Assembly: GCA_021647765.1 (NCBI GenBank)
Contig: JAKIUD010000115.1
Span: 1-5,939, forward strand
Source of the DNA: Desulfuromusa sp.
Lineage (GTDB): Bacteria; Desulfobacterota; Desulfuromonadia; Desulfuromonadales; Geopsychrobacteraceae
Reading direction: 5' to 3'
DNA: 5,939 nt
Positions 1 through 4,369 of the stretch are shown here, one piece after another (position 1 is the stretch's first letter; the number at the start of each line of letters is the position of its first letter). The translations under genes were made by a program, and so were the position numbers. The notes beneath the pieces were generated by a model. That model searched no databases. It had not been told where the DNA came from and saw only the letters and a list, made by a program, of their open reading frames with translations.

Positions 1-124
1 TTCTGAAGAACTTCGGGGGCAATGCAAATTGTCCCCGATCATCAAAAGACCATTAAATATGAAAATATTGCGAACTGTACCAAATAATCACGGAATGCTT
101 GTCAAAACAATGTGGCAATCAACA
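1..124. mobile_element. Probable end of an insertion sequence interrupting the ATPase gene
   Basis: The ATPase reading frame loses all family resemblance right after the RMNS motif, at about position 124. From there the minus strand begins TGTTGATTGCCACATTG, so on the plus strand the foreign DNA would end in ...CA, the TG/CA border common to IS3- and IS21-type elements. The foreign stretch is AT-rich against a GC-rich gene and contains a strong hairpin at 13-38. A short plus-strand frame with no start in the window (3-56, ending KDH-stop) could be a transposase tail, but I do not recognise it. The other end and any target duplication lie outside the window. A plain deletion or rearrangement is the alternative. 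Confidence 0.35.
13..38. repeat. 11-bp inverted repeat with GCAA loop
   Basis: The arms TCGGGGGCAAT (13-23) and ATTGTCCCCGA (28-38) pair over 11 positions with a single G-T wobble and enclose a GCAA loop (24-27), a GNRA-type tetraloop when read as plus-strand RNA. No T-run follows on either strand, so it is not a standard intrinsic terminator. It lies about 85 bp inside the presumed insertion-sequence border and could be a subterminal structure of that element. Confidence 0.6.
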
Positions 125-2019
125 CTGTTCATGCGCTGGAAGATCTTACGGCTCTCCTTGATCGCATCGATGATCACCGACAGGCCGCTGTTCATCAGCA
201 CAATATCCGCAGCTGCGCGTGCCGCATCGGTTGCACCGGATACGGCGATGCCGCAGTCGGCTTTTTTCAGTGCGGGCGCATCGTTTACCCCGTCGCCCGT
301 CATGCCAACGATATGACCACGTTGCTGCAGCACATCCACGATGTGAAACTTGTGTTCGGGGAACACTTGGGCGAACCCATCCGCTTTTTCTATGGATTCT
401 GCGAGTTGCCCTGTCTCGTGATGTTTGGTATCGCCAAAACCAGCGGCGTCGAGAATATTTGTGCCAAGCCCCAGTTTCCCTGCAGTTTCGCGAGCGATGG
501 CCAACGCATCACCCGTTACCATCTTGACGTTCACACCCATCTGTCGCGCATTTGCGATGGTGGACATGGCTTCTTTACGGGGCGGATCGAATAGGGGCAA
601 TACGCCAATGAACTGCCATGAACCCTCTCCCTCTGCGCGTGCCACCCCCAGGGAGCGGAACCCGCGAGCCGCAAACTCATTGACGGCTTTGTCCACCGCA
701 GTAAACACCTCATCTGCATTGGCGGACAACTCCAGAATCACTTGCGGCGCGCCCTTGGTGACTTTGAACACCTTTCCATCCGTGTCCTTGACGGTAGCCT
801 CGGTACGCTTGTGCACCGGGTCGAACGGCTGGAAATGAAGTACCCGATAAGCATTCAGAGCCTGGTCATTTTTCAGGCCGCCTAGCACCGCCAGGTCGAG
901 GGTATCCTTGTTTTCAGCACGCGATGCCAGAGCAGCGTTCAGAATCACTTGATCGGCAGGGATGCCGTTCACGCCGAACGGGTCGCCCAGCGTCAGTTTG
1001 TTCTGGGTCAGGGTGCCGGTTTTGTCCGAACACAGAATATCCGCCCCAGCCAATTCCTCGATCGCAGCCAGCCGGGTGACAATCGCCTCTTTCCTGGCCA
1101 GCAGGCGTGCGCCTACCGCCATGGTCACCGACAGCACAGTCGGCATCGCCACCGGAATCGCGGCCACGGTCAGCACCAGGGCAAACTGCAAGGTGGTGAG
1201 GATCGGGTCGCCACGGAATAGCGCGACACCAATAATGACAGTTACCAGAGTTACGGCGAGAATGATCAGGTAGTTGCCTATCCTGAGTACTGCACGCTGG
1301 AAATGGCTGGCTGTCTGCGCCTCCTGCACCAGTTGCGCCGTTTTACCGAAGTAGGTGTTTGTTCCGGTGGCATACACCATCGCCTCGATTTCGCCCTGGC
1401 GGATGATTGATCCCGAAAATACGGCCTCGCCGGACTTGTGCTCAGCAGGCAGCGATTCACCCGTCAGCGCGGACTGATCCACTTCGATTGGATCACCCTC
1501 CAGCAGGCGTGCATCCGCCGGGATGATGTCGCCCAGACGCACGCGGATGACGTCGCCCGGAACCAGGTCACGCGCCGACGGCGTCACCCACTTGCCATCG
1601 CGTTTCACCCGCGCCTTGACCGCCAGCTTCGCTTTCAGTGCAGCAATGGCGTTGCCCGCCTGGTGCTCTTCCCAAAAGCCCACTATCGCGTTGGCCACCA
1701 GCAGTGTGAGGATGATAAAGAAGTCCGGCCAATGCCCGTCTGCAGCCGATAGAATCACGGCCGCTTCGATCATCCACGGGATCGGTCCCCAGAAATAGCT
1801 GAGGAATTTCAGGAAAGCATTGGTCTTTTTTTCTTCAAGCTCGTTCGGCCCATATTGAGTCAGCCGTTTCTGCGCCTCGGCTTGACTGAGCCCCTTTGGT
1901 GACGACCCCAATTTTTTTTCCACTTCAGACAGAGGCAGGGATTTTAGATCCTCCTGAGCTGTGACTTTTGTTTTTGATTGAGGTTCGGGATTTTGAAGCA
2001 GATCGACTGGGGTAGCCAT
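88..2019 (-). CDS. H+-exporting P-type ATPase (plasma-membrane Pma1-like, type IIIA), C-terminally truncated
   Basis: Inner-membrane pump that would couple ATP hydrolysis to proton export. Visible in order: a cytoplasmic N-terminus; membrane helices around residues 74-92 and 98-116; an actuator domain with TGES (186-189); helices around 247-268 and 275-301, the latter with the IPVAMP motif; the phosphorylation site DKTGT (332-336, Asp332); nucleotide-binding KGAP (422-425); and hinge motifs TGD (502-504) and GDGVNDAP (575-582). The segments around WEEHQAGNAIAALKAKL and FQRMNS match the H+-ATPase branch rather than Ca2+ or heavy-metal pumps. Family members run to about 800 aa or more. This frame reaches RMNS (629-632), then ends in an unrelated tail, VDCHIVLTSIP, so helices 5-10 with the proton-path residues are missing and transport activity is unlikely. 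The ATG start has AGGAGA at 2029-2034, 9 nt upstream. The gene is visibly more GC-rich than its neighbours. Identity is secure; function in this genome is doubtful. Confidence 0.9.
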   Translation of the reverse strand: MATPVDLLQNPEPQSKTKVTAQEDLKSLPLSEVEKKLGSSPKGLSQAEAQKRLTQYGPNELEEKKTNAFLKFLSYFWGPIPWMIEAAVILSAADGHWPDFFIILTLLVANAIVGFWEEHQAGNAIAALKAKLAVKARVKRDGKWVTPSARDLVPGDVIRVRLGDIIPADARLLEGDPIEVDQSALTGESLPAEHKSGEAVFSGSIIRQGEIEAMVYATGTNTYFGKTAQLVQEAQTASHFQRAVLRIGNYLIILAVTLVTVIIGVALFRGDPILTTLQFALVLTVAAIPVAMPTVLSVTMAVGARLLARKEAIVTRLAAIEELAGADILCSDKTGTLTQNKLTLGDPFGVNGIPADQVILNAALASRAENKDTLDLAVLGGLKNDQALNAYRVLHFQPFDPVHKRTEATVKDTDGKVFKVTKGAPQVILELSANADEVFTAVDKAVNEFAARGFRSLGVARAEGEGSWQFIGVLPLFDPPRKEAMSTIANARQMGVNVKMVTGDALAIARETAGKLGLGTNILDAAGFGDTKHHETGQLAESIEKADGFAQVFPEHKFHIVDVLQQRGHIVGMTGDGVNDAPALKKADCGIAVSGATDAARAAADIVLMNSGLSVIIDAIKESRKIFQRMNSVDCHIVLTSIP

Positions 2020-2048
2020 ACTCAGTGTTCTCCTGTTTTGCGATGTCT

Positions 2049-2074
2049 CCAGGATATAGCTATATTTTCCCTGG
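2049..2074. promoter_or_regulatory. Dyad in the leader of the ATPase gene
   Basis: A perfect 12-bp palindrome ATATAGCTATAT (2054-2065) is flanked by the complementary arms CCAGG (2049-2053) and CCTGG (2070-2074), with four extra bases on one side. It sits 30-55 bp before the ATPase start in the 82-bp gap after the small ORF. On the minus strand it offers TATATC as a possible -10 box, but there is no good -35. It could be an operator, a weak promoter or an RNA stem; the sequence does not decide which. Confidence 0.35.
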
Positions 2075-2101
2075 TAAATAATTTCTTTCTCACCTGCAGC
2101 T

Positions 2102-2374
2102 TCACCCGGTTAGGAGGCTGTCCGAGAATGAATGTCCGGCTGCCAACCCAGCCTTCTGGAGCGCTTCCATGAACCTCTTTCCTTCAGGAAGGCCAAGCGA
2201 GCTAACTAAATGAAAAAATTCCGGTGCCTTTATGGTTTTTGTCACATGTAAATAACTCATTACGGGATAAAATAGTGACACCCTTGTCAAATCAGATAGG
2301 GTCTCCGCAGCTTTTTTAAGAATTACTTCCACTTTACCGATTGAGGTTCCTTTTTTACCAGCCATATCGAACAT
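2102..2374 (-). CDS. Small hypothetical protein overlapping the usp gene
   Basis: I do not recognise this 90-residue product. It overlaps the 3' end of the UspA-like gene by up to 52 nt in another frame, and its continuation of about 220 nt beyond that overlap is free of stops. The translation looks mostly helical, with a Lys/Glu-rich first half and a second half rich in Leu, Phe and Gly around FHLVSSLGLPEGKRF. It has no signal peptide, no clear membrane span and no cysteine pair. The start is unsure: ATG at 2374, ATG at 2365, or GTG at 2332, which overlaps the usp stop by only 10 nt. Each would suit translational coupling to usp. No strong Shine-Dalgarno sequence is visible. It could be a real downstream partner in a usp-ATPase operon, a remnant, or a chance frame. 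Confidence 0.4.
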   Translation of the reverse strand: MFDMAGKKGTSIGKVEVILKKAAETLSDLTRVSLFYPVMSYLHVTKTIKAPEFFHLVSSLGLPEGKRFMEALQKAGLAAGHSFSDSLLTG

Positions 2375-2787
2375 GGCATCCGGCGGATCAGTTCCTCGTT
2401 GCTCCTACCGAATAAAAAGTGCTCCAATCGCCACTCCATGTGAGCCAGCAAGACCAAGAGATCAACCTTTTCTTCGCGAATCGTTTTCAAAATCTCTTCA
2501 GTCGGTTCCCCCTCTTTGATCAGCTCTTTTATCATCAAGCCATCCCCTCTCTCCCGATGAATGATTTCGTCCAGATCCGTCTTGGCATCCTTCAGGATAT
2601 CTTGATATTCCTTTTTAAGTGAAATGCTCGGCAGGTTCCATCCATCAAGCCCGAACGGGTTATGGACGACGTGGATAACGCATAGTTCTGCCTCGTATTT
2701 TCGAGCCAGGGAAATACCTTGGTGGAGTGCTTCTCGGCAAAGTTTGGTCATTCTACTCACGACAAGTATTTTTTTGATGTCTTCCAT
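2323..2787 (-). CDS. UspA-like universal stress protein
   Basis: Single-domain cytoplasmic protein of 154 aa, the usual length for the Usp family, which supports survival under starvation, redox or other stress. Family features: the N-terminal strand KKILVV (5-10), the helix around ALHQGISLARKYEAEL (20-35) leading to strand CVIHVV (36-41), a variable middle (45-90), GEPTEEIL (93-100), the strand VDLLVLLAH (108-116) and a C-terminal FGRSNEELIRRMPCSIWLV segment (126-144). The ATP-binding signature G-2x-G-9x-G-S/T is degraded: Leu114 and Met117 replace the first two glycines, Gly127 is kept and Arg128 replaces the Ser/Thr. The early Asp of the ATP-binding type is also absent (SRM at 11-13). It is therefore probably a non-ATP-binding member. 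The ATG has GGGAGT at 2797-2802, 9 nt upstream. The promoter candidate and dyad lie at 2827-2860. The next gene downstream overlaps its end. Confidence 0.85.
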   Translation of the reverse strand: MEDIKKILVVSRMTKLCREALHQGISLARKYEAELCVIHVVHNPFGLDGWNLPSISLKKEYQDILKDAKTDLDEIIHRERGDGLMIKELIKEGEPTEEILKTIREEKVDLLVLLAHMEWRLEHFLFGRSNEELIRRMPCSIWLVKKEPQSVKWK

Positions 2788-2826
2788 TGTTTTTTGACTC
2801 CCGTTGAATTAAATATCGGTTCCTCA

Positions 2827-2850
2827 CTACACTATAGATCTACACTGTAG
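2827..2850. repeat. Tandem 13-bp repeat forming a 24-bp imperfect dyad
   Basis: CTACACTATAG (2827-2837) and CTACACTGTAG (2840-2850) are near-identical direct repeats spaced 13 bp start to start. The second is itself a perfect CTACA-C-TGTAG dyad. Taken together, the 24 bp match their own reverse complement at 20 positions around AGATCT (2836-2841). The block covers the likely -10 box of the usp gene, which suits an operator that would block or modulate that promoter. Confidence 0.5.
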
Positions 2851-2860
2851 GCGATCGTAA
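2831..2860 (-). promoter_or_regulatory. Candidate sigma-70 promoter of the usp gene
   Basis: On the minus strand, a TTACGA -35 (2855-2860, 3 of 6 consensus bases) is followed after 18 bp by a TATAGT -10 (2831-2836, 5 of 6). Initiation would fall near 2824, leaving a leader of about 36 nt with the GGGAGT ribosome site. The -35 is poor, so help from an activator is possible. The -10 lies inside the 24-bp dyad. Confidence 0.4.
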
Positions 2861-3042
2861 CAAATGCGTAAAGAAATTCGCTACTTTGTTGTAGCTTAAT
2901 GTGGGTTAGCTTGCACTTGCTTCTCGACATGTCGGGTAATTTTCACCAATGTATTGAAAGTGCCTCACCTTGAAATTCTTTCACAGCAAAAAAACTATAC
3001 AGGACACAGGACAGACAGCATAAGCATTATTGCTGGCACAAG

Positions 3043-3060
3043 CTGTCATATTCATGACAG
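3043..3060. promoter_or_regulatory. Perfect TGTCA-N6-TGACA dyad, candidate Crp/Fnr-family binding site
   Basis: CTGTCAT (3043-3049) and ATGACAG (3054-3060) are perfect inverted arms around ATTC. The core TGTCA-N6-TGACA has the half-site length and spacing of Crp/Fnr-family operators (compare TGTGA-N6-TCACA for Crp). It lies 85 bp past the stop codon of the Crp-like gene and about 220 bp upstream of the likely usp start of transcription. A T-run at 3067-3072 on the plus strand leaves a weak plus-strand terminator as the alternative reading. Confidence 0.45.
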
Positions 3061-3144
3061 TATGAATTTTTTAGTGTTGGAACAGAACATTAGCGATTAC
3101 GCTTTGCCGATGTGGGGCGTAGAGAGCATGTCAGAGCGGGGAAT

Positions 3145-3936
3145 TTATGAATTGTGATTGCTGTTGGATAAACAATTGTCGGCCTTTTCTTTTAGAGCAG
3201 ACAACTCTTTAACGGCAAGATGTTTTGATCTGTCATCCAGAATCCCTTCACGGCGCAATGCCTGCAAATGTTGATTAACAACTTGACGTGTCGAACCAAT
3301 CATTTGGGCAAGAAGATCGTGTGTCAGATCATGAATTAACCTGACTGGATGAATTCCATTTTTTGGAAAGGGGTGCAGTGATGTGTGATGGAGAATAAGG
3401 CGCGCAAGGCGTGTAGCGGTATCTCTTGTAGCAAGGTCGGCTGCCAAATCTTCTAAACGACGCATTTGATCACCCAGATATGGCAGCAGAGTTTTATTTA
3501 AATCAGAATGATTTTGGATCCAGAATCGTACCTCCTGCATTAAAACATATAAAATTTCAACATCCTCAAGAATATCGATTTGAACGGGGTGTTCCTGTTT
3601 ATCAAGCAAACAAATGACGTCAAAAACATCTCCAGGGCCAAGCAATAAAAAAGCGAATTCCCGTCCGCTTTCAGGGTTAATTTTGGATACTTTCACTCGT
3701 CCGGAAACAATGACATAAAAATAATTTAGCGTGTGAAATTTTTCTTCTGCTGGGGAGCCTTTGGGCAGCGTCATTTTTTTTCGAGACAGAATCTCTACAA
3801 TTTCGCTAAGAGCTTGTTCGTTGAGATACATAAAAAGCGCAGATTGCTTGAGGACTGCACAATAGTGAGGAGTTGACAGTGAATCTGATTTCAATTCAAG
3901 GGTTCCTTTTATAGCAGGTTGGTTGATATTCGCCAA
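3145..3936 (-). CDS. Crp/Fnr-family transcriptional regulator
   Basis: DNA-binding regulator of 263 aa. An N-terminal cyclic-nucleotide-binding-like beta-roll occupies about residues 27-135, with the family segments YVIVSGRVKVSK (74-85) and LLLGPGD (97-103). A long dimerisation helix follows at about 146-183, then a winged helix-turn-helix around 200-235 with recognition helix STRQVVNQHLQAL (215-227). The residues that hold cAMP in E. coli Crp are not conserved: Val107 stands where Glu72 is expected and Pro117-Val118 where Arg82-Ser83 are expected, so another ligand or none is likely. Fnr-type iron-sulfur cysteines are not arranged as in Fnr. The longest frame starts with TTG at 3936, only a few nt from the likely transcription start. 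A TTG at 3894 has AAAAGGA 9 nt upstream and would give 249 aa with the whole domain kept. Its target is unknown; the usp gene lies next downstream. Confidence 0.88.
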   Translation of the reverse strand: MANINQPAIKGTLELKSDSLSTPHYCAVLKQSALFMYLNEQALSEIVEILSRKKMTLPKGSPAEEKFHTLNYFYVIVSGRVKVSKINPESGREFAFLLLGPGDVFDVICLLDKQEHPVQIDILEDVEILYVLMQEVRFWIQNHSDLNKTLLPYLGDQMRRLEDLAADLATRDTATRLARLILHHTSLHPFPKNGIHPVRLIHDLTHDLLAQMIGSTRQVVNQHLQALRREGILDDRSKHLAVKELSALKEKADNCLSNSNHNS

Positions 3937-3948
3937 AAATCTCGCATA

Positions 3949-3977
3949 ATTCTACCCTTAGGGCATTGCGATAGCAA
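3949..3977 (-). promoter_or_regulatory. Candidate sigma-70 promoter of the Crp-like gene
   Basis: On the minus strand, a TTGCTA -35 (3972-3977, 4 of 6 consensus bases) is followed after exactly 17 bp by a TAGAAT -10 (3949-3954, 5 of 6). Initiation would fall near 3942. That leaves almost no leader before the TTG at 3936 but about 48 nt before the TTG at 3894, so this promoter bears on the choice of start codon. Confidence 0.5.
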
Positions 3978-4036
3978 CCACTAACCACAGACCTACCAGC
4001 ACTTTAGAGTATCCGTGCAAATTACGGAGTCAATAT

Positions 4037-4151
4037 GGGGTCATGTCGACTCTGTTTGACCTATATGGGTAAATTTCTCCAGAAAGGAGTATCTGCAATA
4101 GAAAAGATGATTGTTAGTATGGAGGTTAAAAGGAGACCCACTTTTGACCCC
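4037..4151. mobile_element. Possible MITE-like or RAYT-associated repeat element, 115 bp
   Basis: The left end begins GGGGTCA (4037-4043) with GTTTGACC at 4054-4061. The right end closes with TGACCCC (4145-4151) and, read on the minus strand, begins GGGGTCA and continues to TTTTAACC (4124-4131). The two ends can thus be aligned as inverted copies over about 25-28 bp with mismatches. From general knowledge, GGGGTCA/TTGACC motifs of this kind are seen beside Y1 (IS200-like, RAYT) transposases in proteobacteria. No transposase is present here and no target duplication is evident, so this would be a non-autonomous copy or a remnant. Confidence 0.35.
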
Positions 4152-4196
4152 AGAAAAAATCGTAATGGCAGCAAAAGTGGATGGTGCAAAGCGTCA

Positions 4197-4230
4197 GGGG
4201 AGGGGACATTCCACGATAATACCCCTCCTC
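4197..4230. repeat. G-rich/C-rich inverted repeat
   Basis: GAGGGG (4200-4205) pairs with CCCCTC (4222-4227). The stem extends outward by about three further positions including one G-T, and the loop is 16 nt. No T-run follows on either strand. It sits beside the hairpin at 4248-4268, and the pair may form the RNA end of purB. Confidence 0.35.
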
Positions 4231-4247
4231 GTCCGTCCTAACAGGCA

Positions 4248-4268
4248 CCTTCTCCTTGCGGGAGAAGG
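4248..4268. repeat. Perfect 8-bp hairpin downstream of purB
   Basis: CCTTCTCC (4248-4255) and GGAGAAGG (4261-4268) pair perfectly around TTGCG. Hairpins of the type CTTCTCC-loop-GGAGAAG recur as dispersed intergenic repeats in many proteobacterial genomes, so this may be one copy of a repeat family. It could also stabilise the 3' end of the purB message, but it lacks the T-run of an intrinsic terminator. Confidence 0.5.
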
Positions 4269-4369
4269 GAACAGAAACAACAACTGAAAGGCTTGGACTG
4301 AAATCTATGATTTTTATCAGCATGTTGAAGTAACAAATCTTTATATATCGATATGATATCTCTTCTTTG

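Larger units (their letters stand above)
2788..3144. other. Gene-free region between the regulator and usp genes
   Basis: I see no convincing gene in this 357-bp stretch. A 67-codon plus-strand frame at 2954-3157 opens with TTG, lacks a ribosome site and resembles nothing. The region is rich in short dyads: GCTAC-N6-GTAGC (2880-2895), the 10-bp palindrome CGACATGTCG (2925-2934), CAGCA...TGCTG (3016-3035) and the perfect 7-bp pair at 3043-3060. A tandem CAGGACA duplication covers 3000-3013. No strong intrinsic terminator follows the regulator gene on the minus strand. Confidence 0.5.
3937..4369. other. Gene-free region between purB and the Crp-like gene
   Basis: There is no supportable gene in this 433-bp stretch. 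A 68-codon plus-strand frame (4035-4241) runs across the repeat element and looks like chance coding. The region holds the regulator promoter (3949-3977), a 115-bp element with inverted ends (4037-4151), a G-rich/C-rich inverted repeat (4197-4230), a perfect 8-bp hairpin (4248-4268) and the short dyad TGAT-N4-ATCA (4308-4319). No T-run follows the hairpins on the minus strand, so no clear terminator for purB is seen. Confidence 0.5.

Noticed and set aside
29..594. Several open frames on the plus strand across the left part of the window (29-316, 112-594, 219-527)
   Set aside because: They lie antisense to the well-supported ATPase gene, have no ribosome sites and show no family features; they are by-products of its GC-rich codon pattern.
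3067..3072. T-run after the 3043-3060 hairpin as a plus-strand terminator
   Set aside because: The T-run begins six bases after a short AT-rich 7-bp stem, and no plus-strand gene ends nearby; the operator reading fits better.
2954..3157. 67-codon plus-strand frame in the spacer between the regulator and usp genes
   Set aside because: It starts with TTG without a ribosome site, runs into the 3' end of the regulator gene on the opposite strand and resembles no protein.
4035..4241. 68-codon plus-strand frame in the purB-regulator spacer
   Set aside because: It crosses the 115-bp repeat and both flanks with no start signal, and its composition (many Arg, Lys, Pro, Ser) looks like translated noncoding DNA.
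4308..4319. TGAT-TTTT-ATCA dyad resembling an Fnr box
   Set aside because: Only the inner four bases of each half-site match and the outer bases differ. It is about 330 bp from the regulator promoter in an AT-rich spacer, so chance is likely.
4345..4360. ATATCGATAT palindrome followed by GATATC just past the purB stop
   Set aside because: Low-complexity AT-rich palindromes of this length are expected by chance and no function is suggested by position.
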